Shown in pieces: positions 1-12,400 of a stretch of 64,000 bases of DNA. The stretch lies in the NCBI RefSeq assembly GCF_026210795.1, contig NC_089445.1, forward strand, positions 682,001 to 746,000, written 5' to 3'. Under the pieces are notes generated by a model. The model was not told where the DNA came from and ran no database searches. It saw only the letters and a program-made list of their open reading frames with translations. This DNA comes from Rhizophagus irregularis (Eukaryota; Glomeromycota; Glomeromycetes; Glomerales; Glomeraceae). The position numbers and the translations under genes are program-made. The number at the start of each line of letters is the position of its first letter. The stretch's first letter is position 1.

Positions 1-792
1 TTGATTGGTGAAGCTGTTTACTCTCGTACACTTTCATCTTTAAAAGATGAACGTGTTCGTGCAAGCAAAATCTTGCCAGGACCAAAAAATAAGAAATTTG
101 AAGGAGACAAAGACTTGTTTGTTAAACAATTGGGTCAAGCTTTATATGCTTCAAAATTGATTTCCTATGCTCAAGGTTTTATGTTAATGCGTGAAGCTGC
201 TAAGGATCATAATTGGGATTTGAATAATGCTGGTATCGCTTTAATGTGGCGTGGAGGATGTATTATACGAAGGTAATTATAAATTTAACTTTTATAAATT
301 AATTAATAAAACTCTTCTTAAGTGAAAATTTTTTCTATTCAGTGCTTTTCTTGGTGATATTAAGAATGCTTATACCAAGAACCCGAAACTTGAAAATTTA
401 CTTTTTGACCCATTCTTCAAGAAAGCTGTTGATGATGCTCAAGATTCTTGGCGTCAAGTTGTAGCACAAGCAGCTATTCTTGGTATTCCAACTCCAGCAT
501 TATCAACTGCTTTATCTTTTTATGATGGTTATAGACATGAAAGATTACCAGCTAATCTTTTGCAGGTAAAACATTAAAAGAAAATTAACGAATGTTCTAA
601 TTATATAATCAAATTTATATATAATTAATTAATTAATTTATAATTATATAGGCTCAAAGAGATTACTTTGGTGCCCATACTTTCAGATATCTTGATGAAT
701 ATACTGACGATAAACATCCGAAAGATACTGACGTTCATGTTAATTGGACTGGTCATGGTGGAAATGTAAGTTCATCAGCATATTTAGCTTAA
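1..792 (+). CDS. GND1: 6-phosphogluconate dehydrogenase, decarboxylating, C-terminal part (5' end outside window)
   Basis: Cytosolic enzyme of the oxidative pentose phosphate pathway; it converts 6-phosphogluconate to ribulose 5-phosphate, CO2 and NADPH. Three exons are visible: 1-272, 343-565 and 652-792, with introns 273-342 and 566-651, both GT-AG. The junctions keep frame (split AGT serine codon, then phase 0). The protein shows the helical C-terminal domain signatures: SSLKDERVRASKIL, QALYASKLISYAQGF, IALMWRGGCIIR and the C-terminal NWTGHGG tail that closes over the partner active site in the family dimer. The end (SSSAYLA) is where the family normally stops, so the 3' end looks complete. 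The N-terminal Rossmann NADP domain lies before base 1. Nothing looks broken. Identification is firm; the symbol follows fungal usage. Confidence 0.95.
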
Positions 793-3011
793 ATTGTATT
801 AAAAAAAAATGCAATATTTATGATAAGAAAGATGAAAATTTGCTTAAGAGATAATGTATGTAAATAAGCAACATATTTTGATGTAAAACAGTTCATATCA
901 ATTTGTCAATATTTCTTTGTATATGATATTTAAATATAAATAAATTAAATTTTTGAATAAATAAATATGTATAAATGATATTTACATAAGTCTAATACTA
1001 AACAATAAAACTGTAATACTTACGCTATAAAAAAAATAAATCAGTAAATAAAAAATCATATCATGTAAACGTAATTTATTGGCCAAAATTTCTTATAATT
1101 CGAGCTAAAATTATGATAATTTAGTGCCAGCCTAAATAAATTATTTTTATTATTATTATTATTATTATTCAAAGGGAACAGTAAATAAATTGTTAAATTT
1201 TAAATTATTATATATAACCAATAACTATGAAAGATTAGCAAATACTCATTATATTACTTGGTTATTTTTATAATATGACTTTTATAGTAGTGATAACTGA
1301 ATTATATAATTTAGGTTTACAAAATTATATAATTTTCAAATATAAATTTTTAGTATTAAAATACTAATATAATATAATTTATATAAAATTATAAAAATTT
1401 AAGGTTTAAGTAATTTAAAATAAAAATATTACTTGTAAAAATAGTTTATTATTTAATAAAAATATACTTTATCTTATAATATTATTAAATTATCTTAGTA
1501 ATAATATTTTCCATTATAAAATAAAAAAAAAGGTCATTAAAATTAAATTAAAAGAAAATTGTAAAAAAAAAAATAAATAACCAATTGTATAGTGCGGTAC
1601 CTCTATAACCAACCCAATTTTATAGTCATAATGTGACATTTTCAAAAAGATGTCACATTAGCAAAAAATAATATTTTAAAATTCTAACCGATAATTTTAA
1701 TAAAGCATATCAAGAGCTTTTAAACTTATCGGGTTAGATTAAAAAATAATAAATTTTGCTAGTGCTACATAAGTTTGAAGTTCAGGTAATTTATTATGAT
1801 GGGAAAAATTTGAGAATAAGTGATTTTTGTGTAACATAAAAAAAAACAATCATTTGATAGTGCTTATTCAAATAAATCATTTTAGCTTATAAACTTACCC
1901 ATGCTTTGTTAAAAAAATTTTGAAAAAAAATTCAAAAAAAAATTTTGGTAGTTTTTATTTATTACAAATTATATTATATCTATTTCTCAAAAAGGAATCA
2001 TGGGAAAACTTGCTAAAAAAAATATAAATCCCATAGAAAAGTTCCTGATAATATACTTAATCAAATTACTTTAAATAATTATAATGAATAATAAATTATA
2101 TATAAAAAATTATGCATAATTCTAATTAACATTAGGTATTGCATTAGCCAATCAAATTTATTTTAAGTCATGTGATTTTGTATTATGTCGGCAAAAAAAA
2201 ATCGAGAAAATTTTTTTATTTGCTTAATGTATTTATCTTTTTTAAAAGCTATCTAATTTTAAAATTTTATAAAATTCTATTGACCATTAGATTACAAGAT
2301 ATAAGTACCTCCCATTATAGAGTATCTCGCACTGTATTAATTTAGTAAAATCAATTATAAATTTTATTATCATCACGAAGTTGATCAAATGTTAAACTTG
2401 TATTCATCAAACACAAATTATTTAATAAATGCTTAAATTTTGTATTTACTGAATGCTTAATATTTTATGAATACCTATTTGTAATTAAAATAAATATTTA
2501 GTTATTACTGTAATATATTGCAAATTAAATATTAATTATAAATGCTTTATAATTGCTACTTTAAAAAAGTATTCAAAAAATATTTTAAATTAATACTTGT
2601 TAATTATCATAAAGAAAACTACTAATTAAGCATTGGGCTTTTAGTAAGATCAAATATATATACATACGTATATATATAAATTACTAAGTTATACTCAGAC
2701 TTATAATCACTATTACTATCATGTGTACAATCATTATTTATACTTTTTTTTTATCATTTTGTAATTAAAGTAGCTAGTTATTTATACTGGCTGCCTAATA
2801 TTTTATTAGGCGGGATGGTCTTACGCATGGGATATAGAGATATTTAGTATAAAGGAGTGAAACGAATGAAGAGGATGATCGCAGATTACGCATTATTTAG
2901 TGATAAACTAGATAGTAGAACCAAATTTAATTTCACAGTTTAGGCCATATAGCTCTAATCGGATTTCAAGTAAAAAAGAGGTTGAAGAATTGGATTAGTA
3001 TTATCAGGTAG
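793..3011. other. Gene-free AT-rich spacer
   Basis: Follows the 6PGDH stop codon and must hold its 3' UTR. It is very AT-rich, with an ATT trinucleotide run near 1145-1170 and many A or T homopolymers. I see no coding exon and no clear transposon end in it. Confidence 0.6.
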
Positions 3012-3457
3012 CACAGGTCGAAAAGTGAAAAATCAGGCACCAATCAGTCACCAATCAGGTAGCTGATTGGTGCCTGATTGGCATTTTCGCCAAATACCGT
3101 CACCAATCAAGCAGTTTGCTAACTTTTGATCCAGTGATCAGAAAAGGATGAAATATAGCTCATTGGAATCGTCTCAACATGACGAATCTAATGGTAGTAA
3201 AATCTCATTTCTAGGATTAATACTTGATGAGAAATTAAGTAAAATATAAAAATAAAAATGTATCATTTATATTTTATTTAATTTTTTATTAAGTAACTAT
3301 TAATCCTAGAGATGCGATTTTACTACCATTAGATTCGTCTTGTTAAGACGATTCCAATGAGCTATATTTCATTTTTTTCTGATCAACTGGATCAAAAGTT
3401 AGCAAACTGCCTGATTGAGATCGATTGATCGCCTGATTTTTCACTTTTCGACCTGTG
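3012..3457. mobile_element. Fold-back MITE with 27 bp perfect terminal inverted repeats and TAG flanks
   Basis: The two ends begin CACAGGTCGAAAAGTGAAAA and are exact reverse complements over 27 bp. Most of the rest is also self-complementary (for example 3105-3225 against 3300-3412), leaving a small AT-rich centre. TAG lies directly outside both ends (3009-3011 and 3458-3460), which fits a 3 bp target duplication. There is no coding capacity. Each arm carries the module ACTACCATTAGATTCGTC that recurs in other repeats of this window. A PIF/Harbinger-type mover is possible from the 3 bp duplication, but this is a guess. Confidence 0.75.
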
Positions 3458-3987
3458 TAGTGAAAGGGTGGTAAGTTTTTAGGATAGTCTTCATAATGTG
3501 ATTTTTTGTAAAATTTTTACAAAAATGTACGTGGTATTACAATGTTAATTGTTAAATTCAACTAGCAAAAGACCATTTCAAATTTGTGTGTTTTTATTTG
3601 AAGGGTTTAATTTATTTTTATAGTTCAATAGTAAAAAAGTGATAACTGTTAGTTTTTATAATAACTGAACTAAAGGTATTGGTCAGTAACTTTGTTTCGT
3701 AGTTAGAAAGAATAACGAAGGCATGGTATAGTAGAAGTGATATCTACTCGATGTACCATTTGTATTCTGGAAAAAAAATAGTTATATATAAGGGAAATCA
3801 TTTAATATCACATGTCGCACTTAGTGCGATGGAGTATACTAATAAATATTAGTATATTTTCTTTTTTAGCCCCCTTTTCCAATTCATTCCTTTCCTCTTC
3901 CATTCTTTCGCTCTTCCCCTCTCCCTTTTATACTTTGTTTTAAAAAAAGTTGAAAAACACCTATAAAAAAAAAATCCTTTTTTTTAG
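3458..3987. other. Gene-free spacer
   Basis: No exon or transposon end recognised. A pyrimidine-rich stretch (about 3865-3935, C/T on the + strand) leads into the intron-like array. Confidence 0.5.
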
Positions 3988-4589
3988 GCAGTTATTTTGG
4001 TTCTTCTGGACGTGGCATTTTGGTAAACTTTTATATTTTATTTTCTTCAATTATTTTTATTTTAATGAAATAATTTCTAATGGCTCATTTTCTTACTTTT
4101 TTAAACAGTTATATTCTCTTACTTTGACCATGTAAATTGACTATAAAAGCTACTGTGACCTGATATTAAAATTTCTAAAAAAAGTTTAAATCATAAAAAA
4201 ATTATAAACATTTGAAAAAAATGAAATATAATGTTATTAATTTAAAAAATTTGATTTGATATTTCAATTCATTCATTTGGACATGTGGAAATTTGGTAGG
4301 AAAAGGGAAAGGAAGTGGGAGTGGGTTTATTTTTTTGTATTATTTATTGACAAAACATTTATTAACGTTTTAATTTTTTTTCTTTTTTTCAAACAGTTTT
4401 TGAGTTTTGTTTAACGCGCAAGTTTTTGGTTTTTTTTTTTAGGAACTCTTCAAATTTTTGGCAGTAAGACTTAATTTTATTTACTATTTTTTTTATTTTT
4501 AAACGAATTTTACTAATAGTTCATTTTTTTTTTTTAGGCAGGTCTTTCAGATTTCTGGGATTTGGGCATTAGTAGACGGCTTGACCTCA

Positions 4590-5178
4590 CCCTATAAAAA
4601 GTATTATACTTAAAATATACTTAAAATATATTTAAAATATACTTAATTTAAAAATTGCAAAATACTTATAATATATTTTTAATATATCTAAAATATACTT
4701 AAAATTATCTTAAAATATATGTTTAATATATTTAATTTTTGCCCATATACTTAAAATATATTTAAATTATATTTAAATTAAAATTTAAGTATATCAATAT
4801 TATAAGATTATTATAAGTATATTTTTTACATACTTAAAATATACTTAAAATATATTATAAAATATATTATAAGTATATTTTTTACATACTTAAAATATAC
4901 TTAAAATATATTATAAAATATATTATAAGTATATTTTAAGTATGTAAAAAATATATCTATAATATATTTAAATTTTAATTTAAATATAATTTAAGTATAT
5001 TTTAAGTATTTGGGCAAAAATTAAATATATTAGAAATATATTTTAAGATAATTTTAAATACATTTTAAGTATATTATAAGTATTTCACAATTTTTAAATT
5101 AAATATATTTTAAGTATATTTTAAATATATTTTAAAAAGTTTTTAATTATATTTTAAATATAAATACTTTTTATAGGG
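4590..5178. mobile_element. AT-only fold-back element inserted in array 1
   Basis: The ends are inverted copies of CCCTATAAAAAGTATT (4590-4605 and 5163-5178). The whole 589 bp interior is built from variants of ACTTAAAATATACT on the left and their reverse complements on the right. It could fold into one long A/T hairpin. It has no ORF. It interrupts the intron-like array between two of its units. Confidence 0.7.
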
Positions 5179-5277
5179 CTCATTTCTGCTTTGAAAGGTG
5201 AGGACTTTTTTAAAGTTGATTTTATAGAAATGTTTTACTAACGTTTCTTTAAATTACTTTTTTTTGTAGGGCATTAG

Positions 5278-5961
5278 CAACAAGGCGGACATCTTCATTT
5301 TATCACTTTGATTTTGCCAATCATTTGTCGATCATTCACAATTTTATCACTAGTGCCGTTATATTCTTTTTTTACTTCATTAAAAATTTCATATATCAGA
5401 ATATTACCAAAATTTACTGAAAATTTTATTTTATATCAAGTTTTAATTAAATAGATTTTTATCCAAATCAAATCATTACTGGCTAACTTTCATAAGTAAT
5501 AACCTTTTAATTTTTAATAAGCAAATATTATAATTAGCTGACTTCTTTACAAGTAAAAAACCTGTATTATGAAAGCAAATATTGTATTATTTTTTCATAG
5601 ATTATATATGATGTAAAAAATATACATGCAAAGAAGTTTTAAACTTACGCTATGCATATTAAATGTCTTCTGCCGTCAATTTTTAGTGCAATTATTCGAT
5701 TTTATCACATAATAGTGATAATACATAAATCTATTAATTTTGCTTCAATTGGAAATTTCAGATATTAATGTATCTTTAAATTTTATTTATAAATTTATCT
5801 TATTTTAACTTTTATATTTAATTTTTTTTTAACCAAATTCAAGCATAATTGATCAAGTTTTATAAGTAGTTTAAGTTAATATTGAGCGTCAAATGATTGG
5901 CAGGTATATTACTAAATTAATTAATGATCGTCAGGTGATAATAAGTATGTCCGCCCTGTTG
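5278..5961. mobile_element. MITE with CAACA(A/G)GGCGGACAT inverted ends, inside a micro-exon of array 1
   Basis: The left end CAACAAGGCGGACATC matches the inverted right end CAACAGGGCGGACATA; both are followed inward by further complementary sequence around TTATCAC. It has no ORF. The left flank (5270-5277, just after an AG acceptor-like site) and the right flank (5962-5995, ending in a GTAAA donor-like site) together make up one micro-exon-like unit, so it appears to have landed within a unit. Confidence 0.6.
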
Positions 5962-6890
5962 GCGCCAGCTTGAACATGAAACCAGACTTTATAAGGTAAA
6001 AAACAGGATTTTTTTTAAGAAATTTGTTTCTTTTTCTTTTTTAACTTGATTTATCTTTTTTTTGTAAATATCGGTTTGGGTCTTAGATCTAGTAAGTTTC
6101 GAAGGCAAAAATTATGTAATTTTTGTTTTTTTTTAAAATTTTTTTTTCTTTTTTTTTGTAGGTATTAGTTAGTTCAGGCTGTGGATCTTTGATCTGGTAG
6201 GTTTTGGGTTGAAGAAAATTTTTTTCTTTTTGTTTTTACTTAATTTTTTTCTTTTTTTTTTTATAGGTATCGGTTCCTTTGTTAGGATCCAAGTTGGAAT
6301 TAGATGGTAAATTTTGGAGTTTCAAAACTGACTGTTTAATTATTTTTTTTTTAATTTATTTTTTTTTATTTTTTCAACTTTTTTTTTCATTTTTTTTAGA
6401 AATCTGGCTCTTTTGTGATAAAATTTGAATTTGACTTTGATAAGTTTTGAAGTAATTTCCTTTTAAAAAAAAATTTTTTGTTATTTTTTTTTAATTTATT
6501 TTTTTTCTTTTTGTTATTGTAAAAATTCAATTTCTTCCGCCTTAGGATTCGAGGTTGAATTTGGTAAGTTTTGAAGCAAATGCTTTAATTTAAAACTTAT
6601 ATTTTTTTATTTTAATATTTCATTCTTAATTTTTTTTGTAGATATTGGTGTCTTCGATTTTAGAATCTGAAATTGAATTTGAGGAGTACCTGAATGCGTG
6701 AAAATTTGGTATGAAAGGGACTACTTTTTATTATTCTTTTATTATTCTTTAATGAAACATTTACTAATGTTTCACCTTCTTTCTTATTTTAGACAGCTTT
6801 TTGGATGCAGATTACAGTATTTAAGTTTATTTTTAAACTTCAATTTTTCAATATAATGAAACATTAACAAGAACCCCGGATATCTCCAAA

Positions 6891-8170
6891 ACAGGTCATA
6901 AGTCACACTTTTGGTTTAACAAAGCTGCGCTTGAATTTTATTAATTTTTGCCACAAGTTACTTTAGAGAATACCAAGTATTCAAAAAAGAACTGCAACAA
7001 AGTGCAGAACTAATTTAATACAAAAACAATAATCTTCCTAGAAAAATACATAAAGAAATTGCAAGATTATAAACCCAATACCCTCTCTATATAAATAACT
7101 ATGGCTACCCCCAAATTATATCTCAAACCCGGTAGAATCGACTATGCTATACGTACTCAGCGAGACCCCCCGCTATATTTAAAGATCGAAGAATCCCATT
7201 GCCAAATACCATTAGCACTATTAAAAATACACAAAATTCAATTTCTCCTATTTGACTACATACTATGAATAACAAATCTATTTCACAAAGACCTCAGGGA
7301 ACTTTTTAGTGTTGTGCAATCCAGCCGCTAGGGGAACTTTTTAGTGTCGTGCAATCCCAACAGGAACACCCACCTCATTTCGAACGATCTCTAACAGAGG
7401 ATACCCACCTCATTGCGAACGATCCATCAGCCTAAGATCTACCTAGATAAATCAATCCAATGATAGTCCAACATGTGACCACCATGATCGGCATACTACA
7501 AAAACTGCGGTACCCAACCTGTCACCTCCTTTATCACCCGAGTGATCATCAATTTTGAAATTGTAACACTAAGCCACCATGATGATCAAATTTTCCAGTA
7601 TCCTCCACCTCCCCAAAAAAAATAAGGTTACACCAAAAAAAGTGACCAAGAAAAACAAAAAGTAAAAAATAAAAACATAAACCCCAGAAAAACTCGAAGT
7701 GCAATGAGAAAAACCTGAGTAAAAAAAATCACCAAACATACACCTCAACTCCGTCTCCTTAATTTAGAAGACTAACTTTCCGTTAACAACATCAACTAAC
7801 AAGAAATACGTTGGTCAAGAGCTCCTTCCAAGAAATACCGGTCTGACCTGCGAACCACTTGGCCAGTTAGACTTTAAAGGCGTAGAAACCAAGACGCACT
7901 ACTTTTCAACCTTTCAGAAAGCCCAGGGGAACGTTCGTGTGAAACTGCCATCTTACAGTATTATTGGTAACTCCAAGACTCATGATAACGGTCCTAACTC
8001 AATATAAGCCATAAGGAGTTCGAGCGAAACTAAAGACCTCGGTAATAACTTCATATAACGTCAAAAAGTCCTTTTACTATCACTCAAGGCAAAAAATCTC
8101 ATATTTTTCATCTATGTCTTCTTGGGAAAAAATGGGTAGAGCCCAACGGTAGAGAAAGTACAATGATCCC
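6891..8170 (-). mobile_element. Short non-LTR-like element A at the AAGTCACACTTTTGG target
   Basis: Begins at a copy of AAGTCACACTTTTGG (6893-6907) and ends where the next copy begins (8173). Its left end resembles the 3' end of the LINE at 9128-17330 (minus strand), with a related AAC-rich start and an ATTTTATTAATT stretch. It has no coding potential. The unit 6893-8170 is repeated almost base for base in the next 0.94 kb. I read it as a non-autonomous or 5'-truncated relative of the LINE; a plain tandem duplication is the alternative. Confidence 0.5.
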
Positions 8171-9112
8171 TTAAGTCACACTTTTAGTTTAACAAAGCTT
8201 GTGCTTGAATTTTATTAATTTTTGCTGTAAGTAACTTTAGAGAATACCAGGTATTCAAGAAAGAACCACAACAAAGTGCAGAACTAACTAATACAAGAAC
8301 AAATAATCTTCTGAAAAAAAAAATACATAAAAAGAAATGCAAAATTATAAACCCAACACCCTCTCTATATAAATTACTACAGCTACCCTCCCTCCCCCTC
8401 TCCCCCCAAATTATATCTCAAACCCGGTAGAATCGACTATACTATACGTACCCAGCGAGACCCCCGCTACATTTAAAGATCGAAGAATCCCATTGCCAAA
8501 TACCATTAGCACTATCAAAAATATACAAAATTCAATTTCCCCTATTTGACTACATACTATGAATAACAAACCTATTTCACAAAGACCTTAGGGAACTTTT
8601 TAGTGTCGTGCAGTCCAGCTGCTAGGGGAACTTTTTAGTGTCGTGCAATCCCAACAGGAACACCCACCTCATTTCGAACGATCCCTAATGGAGGACACCC
8701 ACCTTATTGCGAACGATCCATCAGCCTAAGATCTACCTAGATAAATCAATCCAATGATAGTCCAACATGTGACCACCATGATCGGCATACTACAAAAACT
8801 GCGGTACCCAACCTGTCACCCCCTTATCACCCGAGTGATCATCGATTTTGAAATTGTAACATCAAGCCACCATGACGATCAAATTTTCCAGTATCCCCCA
8901 CCCCCAAAGAAAATAAGGTTACACTGAAAAAAGTGACCAAGAAAAACAAAAAGTAAAAAATAAAAACATAAATCTCAGGAAAACTCGAAGTGCAATGAGA
9001 AAAACCTGAGTAAAAAAAAAACACCAAACATACACCTCAACTCCGTCTCCTTAATTTAGAAGACTAACTCCCCGTTAACAACATCAACTAACAAGAAATA
9101 CATTGGTCAAAA
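8171..9112 (-). mobile_element. Second copy (B) of the short non-LTR-like element, truncated
   Basis: Matches 6893-about 7817 of element A closely, then stops at ATTGGTCAA, where the next AAGTCACACTTTTGG (9113-9127) begins. Element A continues about 350 bp further. The abrupt loss of one end is typical of 5' truncation of a non-LTR insertion on the minus strand. No protein is encoded; the one open frame (8839-9027) is a chance frame. Confidence 0.5.
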
Positions 9113-9457
9113 GTCACACTTTTGGGCAAACATGGCATAGTAGCCTTTATCTTTATTAATTATTTATCAAACTTTACAAAATTACATATAAGAAAAAAGG
9201 AAAATAAAATAAAAACTAACTAAAAACAAAGCTATATAGTCTCCTAGAAAGAAATTAAAATTAAAAAAAAATTCAAAAGAAAAATCGCTAATACTAACAC
9301 TTCCTAGATCTCCCCCCTTAATATATTCCAATCAAAGTAGAAGCAACTATGCTAACATAATAACGAATGACGCACCCACTATTAAAATCGACACTCCATC
9401 CTGCAAAAGCGGTTATTAAGTAGCACCGTTAGACGACCCATAAAACCTGAAATGTGA

Positions 9458-12400
9458 TTAAACCAAGATAATCCATATTGCATCGAGTTTTTTAACCAAT
9501 CGGTTCGAAGTCGCATGAATCAGGCAATGTGTCGGAGGTGGTAAAGATGAGTAAGGTAAATAAGAAGATTTAGACAAACCTTTAGGCCTTGAAGAGTGTT
9601 TAAGTGTTGAAATAATGTTCATCGCATGTTCCCATAATCCTTTATCATACGAACGCGGATTCCAAATTCGTTTATGGAATTTGTTGACAAAATTGTTGTG
9701 TATGGCGGCAACCACATTCATAGCAGTGAGGCGAGGAATACCTAGGGTTTCAAAAACTTCCAGAAAGGCGGTAGGCAAACAGCCACGAACCAGACTATAA
9801 GATGACCAGTTGCTAGATGAGAAAGACCAACAAGGGAGGGAAGTAATTCTATCCACTAAAGAAGAATAGTCACAATTGGCATTATCACCCGCTTCTTTGA
9901 TTTTTCAGGTAAAGTGGTGAAGATAAGATGTTAAAATATGGTGTAATTTAACACGATGCTTTTTGCATAAAAATAAATGCATAAAATCTTCTAAGTGGTC
10001 TTCACAAGAATGATAAGTTAGAATTTCCACGTATAAATTAGGTCGTATCCTTTTCAATGATTCCAAAGTGGGTAGGTCTTCCAGAAAAAGTTGAAATTTT
10101 AATGTGTGATGTCTAGAGACATTCTCCTTGGTAAAAGAATTATCAAATTTAGGTTGGAACATTAATGTATGCCAAGTAAGAGCCCAATCAACCATATATC
10201 GAGATGGATCCATTAAGAGAGAAAGAAAACAGAAGCGGGAAAGAGCTAAAAGGTCTTTCATATACAACATTTGATGATATTGTTTGAATAGATGTCTTGG
10301 GTTGGATTCACAGACCACGTCATCATAGATCATAATATAATCATGAACCGCGGTGAGATCGAGACGGGAGATGAGAACAGCATCATCAGATGTATGGGCA
10401 GTATTGGCAAGAGAATCAGCAAAGTCATTCCAATAAAAATTAGAGTGAGCTTTAACTTTGAAAGGCAAAATCGAAAGTTGTTTATCCACAATCAGTTGTT
10501 GAATGATGGCCCAAAGTTCAAAATTGGTAGTCTTATAATAAAGACGAGAATCTGAATAATTAGATAAGAAACAATGTTTCAAACCCTCGATGGAAGACTG
10601 TGAATTTGTATAAATATGAACAACAGAGTTGGCAGGAGAAGCTGATAAAGCAGCATAAATAGCAGCAGCTTCAGCACGAGAAGAAGAAGGCCAATCGTGG
10701 ATAATACCCCGCTTATAAGTGGCAATGGAATTAAGAAAGCCAGAATCTTTAACAATTTGAACCCAGCCCATCCCATAGAAACATCACTAGTTCCTAAATT
10801 GATAAGAGAACCATCAGTGTAAAAGGTATAATGCGAATTTGGAGAGAGCACGACCGACGATGACGCAGCAACCTCGCCAGCTGTAATTAAATGTGTAGTA
10901 GGTGCAGCTATGTCAACAGTATTAAAGGAAATATTGGGAATATCAGCAGCTAATACTGAGCGAACTGAAGGATTACAAGTTAAAGTAACAAAATCCATGA
11001 TTTCCGCCCATGACACAGTAGCAGTCAAGCTGGATGTGTGACTCATAATGGATGATTTCTTCATAGGTAAAATCCATGAGTGACGAAGAGAGGCCGAATA
11101 AGAGCAAGACACAGAGCTAGTAGCAACAAATTTCTTTGAGTAGGAAGATATGTTGATATTCAAATTGCAGCCAGGACAAGGTTGTAGAGTTATCAAGTCG
11201 CTCAGACGAGATAAGCAGTCTGAAGTCCAATGTACAATAGTACACGTGGAATGTTTGGGTTGGATCTGAATCTGTTTACCAAATATAGGGAAGCCATCAT
11301 CATTCATCGTGACAATCCAATTCTTTTTATAACCAGAAGGAGGAGTACAAAAAGTAAGTTCCTTTGCAATTTGGCTCACAGGTCGTTGTTTAGTCATAAA
11401 TTGATCTTTCAATAAACCAGATTTATCTGGAATCGTGACATTAGCAGAAAGATTTTTGTACCAATTGGGAAGACGGGCATTACCACGCTTTTGAATAGAG
11501 TTAGCGTATATGACAGACCAGGAGAGCAAATGTGTTCCTTGAGGTGTCAAAAGTTGCGAAAGGTAAAAAAGGCCACGTTTTCGAAGTCTTGTTAAGTTGG
11601 TTTTAAATACATCCAAAGAAAGACATTGATAAATAGGAGTATGGCCATTAGGATAGGTTAAATCAGGTACAGGCGATAAATTAGCACGCGACAGATGAAA
11701 GGGAGTTGAGAGCAATGAAGCTAAAGTATTAGCGATGTAATCTTGTTTAAAAATTAGAAGAGAAGACCAACAAGACCAATCCAAAACCATCAAAGGAGAA
11801 ATAAGAATTAAACAATAAAATTGAATAAATCGCAACCTATAATTAAATAGCGATTTCATAAAAGCAGAAGAAGAGTTTGCTAACAAAAATAAATTAGTAA
11901 AATGACTTTGTTGTTGAAACGAAAATAAATTGATCAAACCCAAAGCTTGTGTTAAATATAACACCACATTAGGAACAGAACGTGATAATTTGGCCTTGTG
12001 TTTAACTAAGGCACGAATCGAAGAAGTAATAGTAGAACATTCAACCTCAGATAAATGCGTAACTTGCATTCGATAATCCAATTTTGGGATCAAAACAGTA
12101 TTATAAAGATATACCACTTGTTGAACAGTCAATTTCGCCGGGCGGAGAATTGCAGAGAAAGAATTACATTCTCGCTTGAGTTGTTGTCGAATAAAATTCC
12201 TAGAGCCATTAATATTAAACCAAACGCCCAAGAAACGGAAAGATGAGGACATAGGGATAGGAGTAACAATAATATTGGTTGTAGTGTTGAGTGATGAAGT
12301 CATCAAAGTAAAGGCAATAGGAGATAAATCGTGAGAAGTAGCAATCGCATTGGTGGCTAAGACATATTTATTATGGTTAGCTGAAGTGTTGTTCAAACAA

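Larger units (their letters stand above)
3988..6817 (+). repeat. Array of intron-like units with 20-65 nt 'micro-exons' (array 1)
   Basis: Segments of about 20-65 nt are each preceded by a T-rich tract ending in AG and followed by a donor-like GT(A/R)AG. Examples are 3988-4022, 4443-4463, 4538-4571, 6162-6196, 6267-6306, 6546-6563 and 6794-6817. Segments often end in ATTTG just before GT. Several separating segments carry a GAAACATTTACTAATGTTTC-like palindrome with a TACTAA branch-point-like core (for example near 5230 and 6765). Segment lengths are not multiples of three and many contain stops, so no protein is claimed. Two inverted-repeat elements interrupt the array (4590-5178, 5278-5961). 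Similar arrays lie at 19380-20060 and 58060-58360. Confidence 0.6.

Noticed and set aside
3950..4135. 61-codon open frame, Phe-rich
   Set aside because: It is the T-rich intron-like array read through; composition explains it.
8128..8172. Possible tRNA D-arm (GCCCAACGGTAGAG) suggesting a tRNA-derived SINE head in element A
   Set aside because: No matching B box or acceptor pairing was found, and the position at the far end does not suit the element's apparent orientation.
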